A stretch of 64,000 bases of DNA from Nonomuraea indica (GTDB lineage Bacteria; Actinomycetota; Actinomycetes; Streptosporangiales; Streptosporangiaceae): positions 601,119 to 665,118 of the forward strand of contig NZ_KZ559468.1 of NCBI RefSeq assembly GCF_002850745.1, in the 5' to 3' direction. This document shows, in pieces, positions 25,616 through 35,382 of the stretch. The notes beneath the pieces were generated by a model. That model searched no databases. It was not told where the DNA came from and saw only the letters and a program-made list of their open reading frames with translations. Positions within the stretch are counted from its first letter, which is position 1. Each line of letters starts with the position of its first letter. The position numbers and the translations under genes were made by a program.

Positions 25616-27970
25616 ATGGGTCGACCGGCAGCCGAGCAGATCACTCCCACCCTCCCCGCCGAGACAGGCGAGATCATCGGTCGCAAGCGTGAGATCGGCG
25701 AGATCAGGAGCCTCCTGTCCACCACCCGGTTGCTGACGCTGACGGGCACGGCCGGCGTGGGCAAGACGCGCCTGGCGACCCATGTGGCGGCCCACGCGCG
25801 GCGCGCCTTCCCCGACGGGGTGTGGCTGGTCGAGCTGGCCTCCCTGCAGGACGAGCAGTTGCTGGCGGTGGCCGTCGCGGAGGCCCTGGGGTTGCAGGAG
25901 GAGATGCCGCAGCCGTCGACCGAGAGCATGATCGACTGTCTGCGGACCAAGCAGCTGCTCCTCGTGCTGGACAACTGCGAACATCTGGTGGAGGCCTGCG
26001 CGCGGCTGGCCGACGCCCTGCTCGGCGCGGCACCCGGGGTGCGGCTGCTGGCCACCAGCCGCGAGGCGCTGGGAGTGCCGGGCGAGACGCCCTTCATCGT
26101 GCCGCCGCTGTCCCTGCCCGCCCCCGGCGACGAGGTCACCGGGGGCGACGTCCTCCGTTACGACGCCCTGGCGCTGCTGGCGGAGCGGGCGAGGAACATC
26201 GCGCCGGAGGTCGACATCGTCTCGCAGCCCGCGGCGGCGGCGCGGCTGTGCCGCCTGCTCGACGGCATCCCGCTGGCGATCGAGCTCGCGGCGGTGTGGC
26301 TGCGGGTCCTGTCGCTGGACCAGATCATCGACCGGCTCGGCCACCGCCTGCGCTTCCTGACACGGGGCTACCGGACCGCCCTGCCGCGCCACCAGACGCT
26401 GGGCGCGGCGGTCGAGTGGAGCTTCGAGCTGTGCTCCGTCCAGGAACAGATCATGTGGGAACGTCTGTCGGTGTTCGCCGGCGGCTTCGACCTGGCAGCG
26501 GCGGAGGAGGTCTGCTCGGCCGCGCCGCTCGCGCGCGAGGACGTCCTGCCGCTGCTCGCCGCGCTGACCGGGAAGTCGATCGTGACCAGGGAGACCTGCG
26601 GCACCCGCGTGCGCTACCGGATCCTGGAGACGCTGCGCCAGTACGGCCAGGACCGGCTGGACAGGAGCGAGACGACACCGGCGACCCGACGCCGGCACGC
26701 CGAGCACTACCAGCGCCTGGCCGAACGCAACAGGGCCGGCTGGTTCGGCTCGAACCAGGTGGAGTGCTTCATCAGGGTCGTCCCCGAGCTGCCGAACCTG
26801 CGGGCCGCGCTGGAGCACTGCCTCGGCGAGGACCTCCGCGTCGAGGAGGCGATGCGGATCTTCACGTCGCTGGAGGGGTACTGGACCTTCTTCGGCGGTC
26901 CCTCCGAAGCCCGCCACTGGATCGACCGGCTGCTCGGATGCCGGCAGCTGACCGGGCGGGATCGCTTCGGCGTGCTGACCGTGGGCACGTTCTTCGCCCT
27001 GATGCAGGGCAGGAACGACCTCGCGCGGCCGCTGCTGGAGGAGTGCCGGCTGCTGGCCGACGCCTGGGACCGCCAGGGGCCGAAGGCGGTGACGAGGTTC
27101 CTGTCGGGACGGCTGACCCTGATGGAGGGTGACTACCAGGAGGCGGTCCGCCTGCTCGAACCGGTCCTTGACTGGTACGAGGACGACACGGGCGAGATCA
27201 CGGAGGACGGGGTCCTGCGCAACGCGTTCCTGCCGACGTTCTACCTCGCCCTGTCCGCGATCTTCGCCGGTGATCCCCGCGCCGGGGGCTGGGTGGCGCG
27301 CTGCCGCGAGATCGCCGAGGCGGCGGGCTCGCGCGGCGAGATCGCGCTGGCGATGTGGGCTGCCGGGATCGGCCACTGGTCCTCCGGCGACCTGGCACAG
27401 GCCGCCTCCCTGTTCCGGTCCAGCCTGCGCCTCGAACGGTCGGCCGGTTACCGCTACAGTCCGGCGTGGTTCGTCGAGACGCTCGCCTGGGTCGCCGCCG
27501 CGCAGGGGAGCGACGTGCCCGCCGCGCGCCTGCTCGGCGCCGCCGGGACGATGCGACGCCTGCTCGAGGTGTCGCTCGAAGGGTTCCGCCCGTACCACGA
27601 CGCCCACCGCGCCGCGGAGTCGTCGCTGCGCGCCCGTCTCGGCGACAGGCGTTACCGCGCCGCCGCCGACGAGGGCGCGAGCTGGGACGTCAACGAGGCC
27701 ATCGGCCATGCCCTGCAGGAGCCGCCCGAGGCGCGGGAGCCCACGCCGGCGCCCGGGCCGTCGCAGCCGGAGCTGACGCCGAGGGAGGCCGAGGTGGCCG
27801 GTCTCGTCGCCGAAGGCCTGCGCAACAGGGACATCGCGGCCCGGCTGGTCATCTCCCAGCGCACCGCCGAGGGCCATGTGAAGCACATCCTGGACAAGCT
27901 GGGATTCACCTCACGCGCGCAGATCGCCGCCTGGTACGTCAACCGGTTCACCGCCCCTCCGGACGGGTGA
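25616..27970 (+). CDS. LuxR-family regulator with AAA/NB-ARC-type ATPase
   Basis: 784 aa from the ATG at 25616. A longer frame starting at 25484 is Pro/Arg-rich and unlikely to be translated. Walker A is [11 protein letters not shown] and Walker B is [11 protein letters not shown], followed by [14 protein letters not shown], the hallmark of AfsR/SARP-like and LuxR ATPases. A TPR-like helical middle (about 370-690) precedes the C-terminal GerE HTH ([21 protein letters not shown] through [18 protein letters not shown]). A STAND-type transcription switch is likely. Its last 60 bp overlap the 3' end of the convergent EamA gene. Confidence 0.9.
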   Translation: MGRPAAEQITPTLPAETGEIIGRKREIGEIRSLLSTTRLLTLTGTAGVGKTRLATHVAAHARRAFPDGVWLVELASLQDEQLLAVAVAEALGLQEEMPQPSTESMIDCLRTKQLLLVLDNCEHLVEACARLADALLGAAPGVRLLATSREALGVPGETPFIVPPLSLPAPGDEVTGGDVLRYDALALLAERARNIAPEVDIVSQPAAAARLCRLLDGIPLAIELAAVWLRVLSLDQIIDRLGHRLRFLTRGYRTALPRHQTLGAAVEWSFELCSVQEQIMWERLSVFAGGFDLAAAEEVCSAAPLAREDVLPLLAALTGKSIVTRETCGTRVRYRILETLRQYGQDRLDRSETTPATRRRHAEHYQRLAERNRAGWFGSNQVECFIRVVPELPNLRAALEHCLGEDLRVEEAMRIFTSLEGYWTFFGGPSEARHWIDRLLGCRQLTGRDRFGVLTVGTFFALMQGRNDLARPLLEECRLLADAWDRQGPKAVTRFLSGRLTLMEGDYQEAVRLLEPVLDWYEDDTGEITEDGVLRNAFLPTFYLALSAIFAGDPRAGGWVARCREIAEAAGSRGEIALAMWAAGIGHWSSGDLAQAASLFRSSLRLERSAGYRYSPAWFVETLAWVAAAQGSDVPAARLLGAAGTMRRLLEVSLEGFRPYHDAHRAAESSLRARLGDRRYRAAADEGASWDVNEAIGHALQEPPEAREPTPAPGPSQPELTPREAEVAGLVAEGLRNRDIAARLVISQRTAEGHVKHILDKLGFTSRAQIAAWYVNRFTAPPDG

Positions 27971-28858
27971 GGCGGGGGGAGGCTCTGCGGCGTGCTCGGC
28001 CTGGCCGCGGGCGCCGGTGCGTTCGGCGCCGATGCCGGCGACGACCACGAACGCGATCCCGGCGGCGGCGGCCCAGCCCGGAGCCTGGTGCAGGAAGACG
28101 AAGCCGATGCCGACGGCGATGGCCGGCTCCAGGCTCATCAGGGTGCCGAAGGCGGCGGTGGTGAGCCTGCGCAGGGCGAGCAGTTCGAGGATGAACGGCA
28201 CCACGGGGAGCAGCAGCGCGAGGCCGAGGCCGACGAGGAGGAGCTCCCAGGTGAGCCGCCCGAGGACGGACGGCCCGACGACCGCGGTGGCGGCCAGGGC
28301 GGCCACCGGCATGGAGACGGCGAGTCCGCGGATGCCGGACACCTCGTCGCCGACCCGCTGGGTCAGCAGGATGTAGGCGGCCCAGCAGACCGCCGCGGCC
28401 AGCGCGTAGGCGACGCCGGTGAGGTCGGTGCCGCCGTGCCAGGGCTCGGTGAGCAGCACGACGCCCGCCGCGGCGAGCAGCGGCCACAGCTTCCGCCCGC
28501 CGCGGCCGCGTGCCACGGCGACGCCGAGTGGGCCGAGGAACTCCAGCGCGCTGGCGGTGCCCAGCGGCAGCCGGGCGACCGCGGCCATGAAGAACAGGGT
28601 CAGCCCCGCGGTGACCAGGCCCAGCGCCACGCAGGCGAGCAGGCCGGAGCGGCTGAAGCCGGACGGCCGGGGCCGCACCACCACGAGCAGCAGCACCCCG
28701 GCCCACGCGAGCCTCAGCCACGCCGCGCCCTCGGCGCCCACCTGGTCGATCATGGTGACCGAGGCGGCCAGGCCGAGCTGGACGAAGAGCATCGACGCGA
28801 GGGCCAGAGCGGTGCCGGCGCGGGCGGCCGGGGGAGACGCGGGTGCGGTGGTCGTCAT
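27911..28858 (-). CDS. EamA/RhtA-family efflux transporter
   Basis: 315 aa, ten predicted TM helices in two EamA repeats ([34 protein letters not shown]). This family exports amino acids and metabolites such as homoserine/threonine. The ATG at 28858 gives a normal length; the open frame upstream is antisense to the LysR gene. The hydrophilic last ~25 residues are encoded antisense to the LuxR HTH (60-bp convergent overlap). It is divergent from the LysR regulator, which probably controls it. Confidence 0.9.
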   Translation of the reverse strand: MTTTAPASPPAARAGTALALASMLFVQLGLAASVTMIDQVGAEGAAWLRLAWAGVLLLVVVRPRPSGFSRSGLLACVALGLVTAGLTLFFMAAVARLPLGTASALEFLGPLGVAVARGRGGRKLWPLLAAAGVVLLTEPWHGGTDLTGVAYALAAAVCWAAYILLTQRVGDEVSGIRGLAVSMPVAALAATAVVGPSVLGRLTWELLLVGLGLALLLPVVPFILELLALRRLTTAAFGTLMSLEPAIAVGIGFVFLHQAPGWAAAAGIAFVVVAGIGAERTGARGQAEHAAEPPPASPVRRGGEPVDVPGGDLRA

Positions 28859-28905
28859 GGCCCCAGTAGACGCGACCACGACCGTTCGCGTCCACGTGAG
28901 AATGC

Positions 28906-28935
28906 TTGACATACCGTTCATGGTTCGTGAACAAT
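28906..28935 (+). promoter_or_regulatory. LysR-gene promoter and T-N11-A-type inverted repeat
   Basis: A consensus -35 TTGACA (28906-28911), 18-nt spacer and AACAAT (28930-28935) precede the ATG at 28942 by 6 nt. GTTCA-N7-TGAAC (28916-28932) lies between -35 and -10, which fits LysR autorepression combined with activation of the divergent EamA gene. Confidence 0.5.
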
Positions 28936-28941
28936 CCACGG

Positions 28942-29835
28942 ATGGACGTCCGGCGCCTGCAGATGCTCCTGCACCTGTCCCGGCTGGGGTCGATGCGCGA
29001 GGTCGCCGAGGAGATGGGCGCCACGACCTCGACGGTGTCGCAGCAGATCGCCGCGCTGTCCCGGGAGGTCGGCACGCCCCTGGTGGAGCCGGACGGGCGG
29101 CGGGTGCGGCTGACCCCCGCGGGCCGGCGGCTGGCGCGGCACGCCGTGACGATCCTCGCCGCGGTCGAGGCCGCCAGGCTGGACCTGGACCCGGACGCCG
29201 AGCCGACCGGCACCCTGCGGGTCGCCGGCTTCGCCACGGCGGTGCGCCGCTCACTGCTCCCCGTCGCGGCGGACCTGGCGGCCGGGCATCCGCGGGTACG
29301 GCTGCGCATCCACGAGCACGAGCCCGCCGAGTCCCTGGCGCTGCTCGCCTCGGACGACGTCGACCTCGCCCTCGTCTACGACTACAACCTCGCCCCCGTC
29401 TCCGCCGACGCCACGGTGGAGACGATGCCGCTGTGGTCGGTGCCCTGGAGCCTCGCCGTGCCGCACCCCGCGTCCCACGCGCGGACGCGGGGTGACGCGC
29501 CCGCGGTGTTCGGGGCGTACCGCGACCACGACTGGATCGTGAACTCCCGCAACACGGCCGACGAGGACGTCGTGCGCACGATCGCCTCGATGGCCGGCTT
29601 CGAGCCGCGGATCACCCATCACGCCGACAGCCTCGAACTGGTCCAGGACCTCATCGTCGCCGGGCTCGGCGTCGGCCTGCTGCCCGCCGACCAGCCCACG
29701 CTGCCCGGCGTCCGCCTGCTGCCGCTGACGGCCCCCGAGGTGACGATGCGCTCCCACGCCGTCGTCCGTCGGGGCCGTGCGGACTGGCCCCCGCTGGCGC
29801 TCGTCCTCCGGCTGCTCGCCGCCCGTGCCGCCTGA
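28942..29835 (+). CDS. LysR-family transcriptional regulator
   Basis: 297 aa. The N-terminal HTH is [20 protein letters not shown] through [20 protein letters not shown], followed by [10 protein letters not shown] and a type-2 periplasmic-binding effector domain ([37 protein letters not shown]). The ATG at 28942 was chosen because the upstream in-frame TTG lies in the -35 hexamer. It is divergent from the EamA exporter, a standard LysR/target pair. The effector is unknown. Confidence 0.92.
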   Translation: MDVRRLQMLLHLSRLGSMREVAEEMGATTSTVSQQIAALSREVGTPLVEPDGRRVRLTPAGRRLARHAVTILAAVEAARLDLDPDAEPTGTLRVAGFATAVRRSLLPVAADLAAGHPRVRLRIHEHEPAESLALLASDDVDLALVYDYNLAPVSADATVETMPLWSVPWSLAVPHPASHARTRGDAPAVFGAYRDHDWIVNSRNTADEDVVRTIASMAGFEPRITHHADSLELVQDLIVAGLGVGLLPADQPTLPGVRLLPLTAPEVTMRSHAVVRRGRADWPPLALVLRLLAARAA

Positions 29836-29898
29836 GCGGTCGGTCAGGGGTGTACGTTGGCCGGACATGGCCCTGACCTGGCGTTATGTGATCGTGAC

Positions 29899-29904
29899 TT
29901 GACC
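29899..29904 (+). promoter_or_regulatory. Candidate -35 for the LacI-ABC-ARH operon
   Basis: TTGACC at 29899-29904 is followed by only weak -10 candidates near 29922-29928 (TTTCAT). Both LacI-type operators lie immediately downstream, consistent with roadblock repression. Confidence 0.35.
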
Positions 29905-29940
29905 TCTGGAGTTACGCGAGTGTTTCATGTGCCCCACACG

Positions 29941-29952
29941 GTAAACGTTTAC
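29941..29952. promoter_or_regulatory. LacI-type operator O1 (GTAAACGTTTAC)
   Basis: A perfect 12-bp palindrome centred on the CG typical of LacI/GalR operators, 42 nt upstream of the LacI start codon and downstream of the putative promoter. Confidence 0.75.
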
Positions 29953-29962
29953 AGAAGCAGGG

Positions 29963-29975
29963 GCGAAACGTTTGC
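29963..29975. promoter_or_regulatory. LacI-type operator O2 (GCGAAACGTTTGC)
   Basis: An AAACGTTT core with near-palindromic flanks. Its centre is 23 bp from that of O1, about two helical turns, so both could be contacted from the same DNA face. Confidence 0.65.
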
Positions 29976-29993
29976 CTTGGCGGAAGGAAAGCC

Positions 29994-31052
29994 TTGGCCC
30001 AGGGACCCACGATCACCACGATCGCCAAACGCGCGGGCGTCTCCATCGCCTCGGTCTCGCGGGTGCTGAACGGCCTGCCGACCAGGCAGGACACCGTGAG
30101 CAAGGTGATGGCGGCGGCCGAGGAGCTCGGCTACGTGCGCAACGCCGTGGCCCGCTCGCTCAAGTCGAGCCGCACCCACCAGGTCGCGTTCGCGATGGCG
30201 GACGTCGGCAACCCGGCCTACCTGGCCATGCTGCGCGAGATCCAGCCCGTGCTCAAGGCGGCCGGCTACCGGCTCGTCCTGCACTCCACCGGCGCGGACG
30301 TCGCCGACGAGATCGGCGTGCTGCACAGCCTCGGTGAGCGCTACGTGGACGGGCTGATCATGGTGCCGCTGCGGGTCACCGACGCGCACCTGCGGATGCT
30401 CGCTGCCGCCCGGGCGCCCGTCGTCGTCATCGGCTCGGTGCCGGAGGGCACGCCGGTCGACAACGTGCGCGCCGACTCGCGCACCGGCGTCCGCCTCGCC
30501 CTCGACCACCTGCACGCCCTCGGCCGCCGGCGCGTCGGGCTGGTCAACGGCCCGCCCGACACCGTGCCCGGCGCGGCCCGCGGCGCCGGCTACGTCGAGG
30601 CGCTGGCGGCTCTCGGCCTGCCGTACGACAAGGAGCTGGTGGAGATCGGCGACTTCTACCGGGCCGACGGCCGCCGTGCGGTGGCCGCCCTGCTCGACAG
30701 GCGGCCCGACATCGACGCGCTCATGTGCGCCAACGACCTGATCGCGCTCGGCGCGCTCGACGTGCTGCGCGCCGCCGGGCGGCGGGTGCCGCAGGACGTG
30801 GCGGTGGTCGGCATGGACGACACCGACCTGGCGGCGGCGTCCTGGCCGTCGCTCACCAGCGTCTCCCTCGGCTCGGCCGAACGCGGCCGCGCCGCAGCGG
30901 AGCTGCTGCTGGACAGGCTGGAGGACGGCGACGTCGCGCCCCGCCTGGTCACCGTGCCGCCCCGGCTGGAGGTGCGCGCCTCCACCGCCGGCGAGCAGGC
31001 GCCGCCGGCCGGCGACGCCGACCGGCCCGGCGCGGACGGAGCAGGCGCATGA
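29994..31052 (+). CDS. LacI-family repressor of the ABC-ADP-ribosylglycohydrolase operon
   Basis: 352 aa, TTG start directly after the strong ribosome-binding site GGAAGGAAAG. The N-terminal HTH and hinge are TITTIAKRAGVSIASVSRVL and YVRNAVARSLKSSRTHQV. The periplasmic-binding-like domain shows CANDLIALGALDVL and VVGMDDTDLAAASWPSLTSV. The first of nine co-directional genes, it overlaps the first permease by 4 nt (ATGA). The two CG-centred operators just upstream argue for autoregulation of the whole operon, relieved by a sugar-like inducer. Confidence 0.94.
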   Translation: MAQGPTITTIAKRAGVSIASVSRVLNGLPTRQDTVSKVMAAAEELGYVRNAVARSLKSSRTHQVAFAMADVGNPAYLAMLREIQPVLKAAGYRLVLHSTGADVADEIGVLHSLGERYVDGLIMVPLRVTDAHLRMLAAARAPVVVIGSVPEGTPVDNVRADSRTGVRLALDHLHALGRRRVGLVNGPPDTVPGAARGAGYVEALAALGLPYDKELVEIGDFYRADGRRAVAALLDRRPDIDALMCANDLIALGALDVLRAAGRRVPQDVAVVGMDDTDLAAASWPSLTSVSLGSAERGRAAAELLLDRLEDGDVAPRLVTVPPRLEVRASTAGEQAPPAGDADRPGADGAGA

Positions 31053-31963
31053 CGGCGACCGTGACGAAACCCCCCGCGCCTCCCGCCAGGCACGTGCGGC
31101 GCGCCCGCCGGTCACGGCGCTCGCGCGAGATGTGGCTGCTCATGCTGCCCGCCCTCGTGCCCGTCGTGCTCTTCAGCGTGGGTCCGCTGCTGTACGGGAT
31201 CGGGCTGGCGTTCACCGACGCGCGCAACACCCGCGCCCACGAGACGACCTTCGTCGGCCTGGACAACTTCGTCCAGCTCATGGGCGACGACGACTTCTGG
31301 TCGTCGTTCCGGATCGGGGTGGTCTGGTCGGTCTCCGTGACCGTCCTGCAGTTCCTCGCCGCGCTCGGCCTGGCGCTGCTGCTCAACCAGAACCTCCGCT
31401 TCCGGGGCGTGGCCAGGGTGCTGGCGGTGGTGCCGTGGGCGATGCCGCCCGTGGTCATCGGGCTGATGTGGAAGCTCGTCTACCATCCCGACGCGGGCAT
31501 CCTGAACAGCCTGCTCGGCACCGACATCAACTGGCTCGCCGACTTCTCGCTCGCGCTGCCCGCCATCATCGTGGTCGGCGTCTGGACCGGCATGCCGCAG
31601 ACGGCGGTCGTGCTGCTGGCCGGCCTGCAGGGCATCCCGAGAGAGCTGTACGAGGCCGTCGAGGTCGACGGCGCGGGCCGCTGGCGCCGGTTCTGGAACA
31701 TCACGCTGCCGCAGCTCAAGCCCGTCATCGTGGCGATCACCTCGCTCGACTTCGTGTGGAACTTCAACCAGTTCGGCCTGGTCTACGTGCTCACCCAGGG
31801 CGGGCCGGGCGGCCGGACCCGGCTGCCCATGCTGTTCGCCTACGAGGAGGCCTTCCGCTACCGCTACGCCGGCTACGCCTCGATGCTCGGCCTGGCCATG
31901 GCCATCGTCGTGCTCGCGGTGCTCGGCCTCTACCTGTGGCGGCAGATGAGGGAGGCGAGATGA
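31049..31963 (+). CDS. ABC sugar permease, MalF/UgpA type
   Basis: 304 aa, about six TM helices; the start at 31049 overlaps the LacI stop. The conserved permease loop is YEAVEVDGAGRWRRFWNITLPQL (EAA motif). The N-terminus is Arg-rich and cytosolic before MWLLMLPALVPVVLFSVGP. It forms a heterodimeric channel with the next gene. No ATPase is encoded in this operon, so an unlinked MsiK-type ATPase is probably shared, as is usual for actinobacterial carbohydrate uptake systems. Confidence 0.94.
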   Translation: MTATVTKPPAPPARHVRRARRSRRSREMWLLMLPALVPVVLFSVGPLLYGIGLAFTDARNTRAHETTFVGLDNFVQLMGDDDFWSSFRIGVVWSVSVTVLQFLAALGLALLLNQNLRFRGVARVLAVVPWAMPPVVIGLMWKLVYHPDAGILNSLLGTDINWLADFSLALPAIIVVGVWTGMPQTAVVLLAGLQGIPRELYEAVEVDGAGRWRRFWNITLPQLKPVIVAITSLDFVWNFNQFGLVYVLTQGGPGGRTRLPMLFAYEEAFRYRYAGYASMLGLAMAIVVLAVLGLYLWRQMREAR

Positions 31964-32832
31964 AGGGACGCGAGATGAGGGCAGGCGCGATGAACCGCGG
32001 GAGGACGGGCGGGCTGAGGCGCGCGCCGCAGTACCTCGCGCTGGCCGCCTACGTCGTCTTCCTGGCCTTCCCGCTGGTGTGGCTGCTGTCCACGGCGCTG
32101 AAGACGCCGCAGGAGATGGCGCAGGCCGACCCCACGTGGATCCCGCGCGAGCCGACGCTGGCCAACTTCGCCGACGCGTTCGACGAGCAGGACCTGGTGG
32201 GAGCCGCCACCCGCAGCCTGGTCGTGGCGCTGTTCGCCAGCGTCATCACCGTGGTGATCGCGCTGCCCGCCGCGTACGCGATGGCCCGCTACCGCAGCCT
32301 GGTCAACCGGATCGCGATCGGCTGGGTGCTGGTCAGCCAGGTGTTCCCGTTCATCCTGATCATCATCCCGCTGTTCCTGATCCTGCGGGACATGGAGCTG
32401 GTCAACACGCTGCCCGGCCTGGTCATCGTGCACGTGACGTTCACGCTGCCGTTCGCGCTGTGGATGCTCCAGGGCTACGTGCGCGCGGTTCCGCCCGAGC
32501 TGGAGGAGGCCGCGGCCGTGGACGGCGCGGGCCGGCTGCGCTCGATCACCGGCGTGGTCGCGCCGCTGCTCGCCCCGGGCGTGGTGGCCACGCTGCTGTT
32601 CGCGTTCATCTCGTCGTGGAACGAGTTCCTCTTCGCGCTGGTCGTCCTGCAGGACCCGGACGTGATGACGCTCCCTCTCACGTTGGCGAGGTTCGTCGGC
32701 CCCGAGGGTGTGGCCCGGCTCGGCCCGCTGGCCGCGGCCTCCCTCATGGCCACGATCCCCAGCCTCATCTTTTTCGCAATCATCCAGCGGCGCCTGAAGT
32801 CCGGCCTGATGGCCGGCGCCGTGAAGGGCTAG
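31960..32832 (+). CDS. ABC sugar permease, MalG/UgpE type
   Basis: 290 aa, ATGA overlap with the preceding permease. Six TM helices and the EAA loop LEEAAAVDGAGRLRSITGVVAP are present. STALKTPQEMAQADPTWIP is the characteristic MalG-type periplasmic loop. The first Met is at 31960, with further in-frame Mets six and eleven codons later; the first was chosen for the overlap. Partner of the MalF-like protein in an importer of a carbohydrate-like ligand. Confidence 0.94.
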   Translation: MKGREMRAGAMNRGRTGGLRRAPQYLALAAYVVFLAFPLVWLLSTALKTPQEMAQADPTWIPREPTLANFADAFDEQDLVGAATRSLVVALFASVITVVIALPAAYAMARYRSLVNRIAIGWVLVSQVFPFILIIIPLFLILRDMELVNTLPGLVIVHVTFTLPFALWMLQGYVRAVPPELEEAAAVDGAGRLRSITGVVAPLLAPGVVATLLFAFISSWNEFLFALVVLQDPDVMTLPLTLARFVGPEGVARLGPLAAASLMATIPSLIFFAIIQRRLKSGLMAGAVKG

Positions 32833-32841
32833 GAGGCACAC

Positions 32842-34155
32842 ATGCGAATGAAGTCCGCTCTGGCGGCGGCCGCGGTCGTCGCGCTGGCTGCCGCGTGCGG
32901 CAGCGGTGGCAGCGGCGGAAGCGGCGGCGAGGCGGCCAAGCCCGGCGAGCCCGTCAAGCTCAACTTCCTCAGCCTGGCCTGGCAGAAGGAGTCCCTCGCC
33001 GCCAACAAGCAACTCGTCGAGGAGTGGAACAAGGCCAACCCCGGCATCCAGGTCACCTACGTCCAGGGTAGCTGGGACAACGTCAACGACCAGCTCGTCA
33101 CCCAGTTCGCGGGCGGCACCGCCCCCGACGTCATCCACAACGACTCGCCCGCCCTGTCCGGCTTCGCCGCCGACGGCTACCTGCTGGACCTGTCGGACAA
33201 GCTGCCCGCCGAGCTGAAGAGCGACATCCCGCAGCAGTCGTGGGACACCGTCACCTTCGACGACGGCAAGGGCAAGCAGGGCGTGTACGGCGTGCCGTTC
33301 CTGCAGGAGTCGCAGGTCATCATCGCCAACAAGAAGCTGCTCGACGCGGCCGGCGTGCGCCTGCCCACCACCGAGCAGCCGTGGACGTGGGACGAGTTCT
33401 CGGCGGCGGCCAAGAAGATGACCAAGGACGGCACGTTCGGCGTCGCCTGGCCGATGAAGTCGCCGGTCAACAAGACCCTCAACCTGGCGCTCAACTTCGG
33501 CGGCACGTTCTTCCAGACCGCCGAGGGCAAGACCACGGTCAAGGTCGGGCCCGAGGAGAAGCAGGTCCTGCAGCGCATCCACGACCAGCTGTACAAGGAC
33601 AAGTCGGCCGATCCGGCCGCGCTCGGCCAGGGCACGGCCGACCCGCTGCCCGCCTTCTACAAGGGCAAGTTCGCCATGCTGCCCGCCGGCGTCTACCTGC
33701 GCCAGCAGGTGGCCGAGCAGGCGCCCGACGGGTTCGAGTGGGTGACGCTGCCGCCACTGAAGGGCACCACCACCCAGCAGGGCGCCGTCTCCCAGACCCT
33801 GTCGATCGCGCAGGACAGCAAGCACCCCGACGAGGCGATGAAGTTCATCTCGTTCTTCCTCAACGGCCCCAACCAGGCCAAGCTCGCCAAGGGCGACTGG
33901 CTGCTGCCGACCTCCGTCAAGGCGGCGGCCGACCCGTCCATCACCACGAAGGAGAACGGCTGGGACGTCGCCACCGCCTCCGCCAAGGCCCTGGTGGTGG
34001 CGCCGTTCCTCAAGGTGAACGGGTTCGACGAGTGGAAGAGCAAGGTGGCCACGCCGGTGCTCCAGGAGTACTACGCCAACAAGATCACCATCGACGAGGC
34101 GGCCAAGCGGCTCGTCGAGGACGGCAACCAGGTGCTGGAGCGGTACCAGCGGTGA
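32842..34155 (+). CDS. Extracellular solute-binding lipoprotein
   Basis: 437 aa. The signal peptide ends in the lipobox LAAACGS, so the mature protein is anchored through Cys, followed by a Gly/Ser linker. The body is a family-1 (MalE-like) binding protein: LNFLSLAWQKESLAANKQLVEEW, FAGGTAPDVIHND and YGVPFLQESQVIIANKKLLD. It starts 9 nt after the permease gene with an AGGAGG ribosome-binding site. It determines transporter specificity; the ligand is not readable, but the downstream ribosyl hydrolases and kinase point to a ribosylated compound. Confidence 0.94.
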   Translation: MRMKSALAAAAVVALAAACGSGGSGGSGGEAAKPGEPVKLNFLSLAWQKESLAANKQLVEEWNKANPGIQVTYVQGSWDNVNDQLVTQFAGGTAPDVIHNDSPALSGFAADGYLLDLSDKLPAELKSDIPQQSWDTVTFDDGKGKQGVYGVPFLQESQVIIANKKLLDAAGVRLPTTEQPWTWDEFSAAAKKMTKDGTFGVAWPMKSPVNKTLNLALNFGGTFFQTAEGKTTVKVGPEEKQVLQRIHDQLYKDKSADPAALGQGTADPLPAFYKGKFAMLPAGVYLRQQVAEQAPDGFEWVTLPPLKGTTTQQGAVSQTLSIAQDSKHPDEAMKFISFFLNGPNQAKLAKGDWLLPTSVKAAADPSITTKENGWDVATASAKALVVAPFLKVNGFDEWKSKVATPVLQEYYANKITIDEAAKRLVEDGNQVLERYQR

Positions 34156-35375
34156 CGCATCGCGACAGGGCCCGGGGGTGTCTGCTCGGCCTGGCGGCCG
34201 GCGACGCCCTCGGGGCCCCCGCCGAGAACCTCACCCCGGCCGAGATCAGGCGGCGCTGGGGCCGGCTCACCGAGATCGAGCGCGGCGGCACCGACGACAC
34301 CGAGTACGCGATCTTCGCCGCGTCGCTGCTGGCCCGGCACGGGCACGCGCTCACCCCGGCCGACGTGGCCGCCTCCTACCGGGCCGAGGTCATCCCGCGG
34401 GTGGCCGGGCCGATGAAGGGGGCCGGCTTCTCCGAGCTGGGCACGGTGGAGGCGCTGCGCCGCGGGCTGGAGCCCCCGCTGACCGGGCGGGTGCACCAGC
34501 ACGGCTGGTCGGACGGCCTGGCCATGCGGGCCGCGCCGTACGGGGTGTTCTGCCCGGGCGACCCGGCCGAGGCGGCGCGGCTCGCCGAGCAGGACGGCCT
34601 GGTCAGCCACTCCGGCGAAGGGGTGCTCGGCGGGCGGGCCGTCGCCGGGGCCGTGGCCGCCGCCATGGCGGGACTGCCGCCGGACGAGGTGGTGCGGGCC
34701 GCCCTGTCGGTCGTCCCGGCCGACTCCTGGACCTCCCGCGCCCTCGTACGCGCCCGCGCCGCCGTCGAGTCCGCCACCAACGCCACCACCGGGCCCGCCA
34801 CCACGGCCGGACCCGGAGCCGCCACCGGGCCCGCCACCACGGCCGGACCCGGAGCCGCCACCGGGCCCGCCACCACGGCCGCACCCCAGACCGGCGCCGA
34901 GCCCGGCACCGGAGCTGTGACCGAGGCCGGCGCCCAGGGAGACGCCTCCGGCGAGGCGGCCCTCGTGGCGGCGCTGCACGAGGCCGTCGTGGTCCCGCAC
35001 TACCCGTGGACCGATCTGGCCCCCGAGGCCGTCGCGCTGGCGCTGGCCGCCTACCTGGCCGGCGGGGGAGAGGTGGAGGCGTCCGTGACGTTCGCCGTGA
35101 GCCTCGGCCGCGACGCCGACACCATCGGCGCCATCGCCGGCGCCGTGGCCGGGGCGGGGCAGGGCGAGAGCGGCGTGCCCGCGCGGTGGGCCGCGCGGAT
35201 CGGCCCGGTCGCGGGCGCCTGCCTGCCGGTGGTCGCGGGCAGGCACGTGCTGGACGTGGCGGACGAGCTGTCCGCCCTGGTGCAACGCTCGGCGCAACGC
35301 GGAGACCCGGCGCGCGAGGACCCGGTGACAGAGCCGTCCCGGGACCGCGCGGACGGACCGCCCGAAGGACTGTAG
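34152..35375 (+). CDS. ADP-ribosylglycohydrolase (DraG/ARH) family protein 1
   Basis: 407 aa, GTG start overlapping the binding-protein stop (GTGA). DraG/ARH proteins hydrolyse N- or O-ribosyl bonds at a di-Mg site. The early motif is GGTDDTEYA (D48, D49) and the late motif is GRDADTIGAIAGAVAGA (D321, D323), so the metal site looks complete. LLGLAAGDALGAPAE opens the fold. An insertion at about residues 210-260 contains a 12-residue tandem repeat rich in Thr/Ala/Gly/Pro, and the last ~35 residues are hydrophilic. The repeat looks like a recent expansion in a surface loop. Probably active. Confidence 0.9.
   Translation: MTHRDRARGCLLGLAAGDALGAPAENLTPAEIRRRWGRLTEIERGGTDDTEYAIFAASLLARHGHALTPADVAASYRAEVIPRVAGPMKGAGFSELGTVEALRRGLEPPLTGRVHQHGWSDGLAMRAAPYGVFCPGDPAEAARLAEQDGLVSHSGEGVLGGRAVAGAVAAAMAGLPPDEVVRAALSVVPADSWTSRALVRARAAVESATNATTGPATTAGPGAATGPATTAGPGAATGPATTAAPQTGAEPGTGAVTEAGAQGDASGEAALVAALHEAVVVPHYPWTDLAPEAVALALAAYLAGGGEVEASVTFAVSLGRDADTIGAIAGAVAGAGQGESGVPARWAARIGPVAGACLPVVAGRHVLDVADELSALVQRSAQRGDPAREDPVTEPSRDRADGPPEGL
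34788..34880 (+). repeat. 36-bp tandem repeat inside ARH family gene 1
   Basis: Two exact 36-bp copies (34788-34823, 34824-34859) and most of a third encode a 12-residue TGPATTAGPGAA unit. The reading frame is kept. Confidence 0.85.
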
Positions 35376-35382
35376 GAGACGC

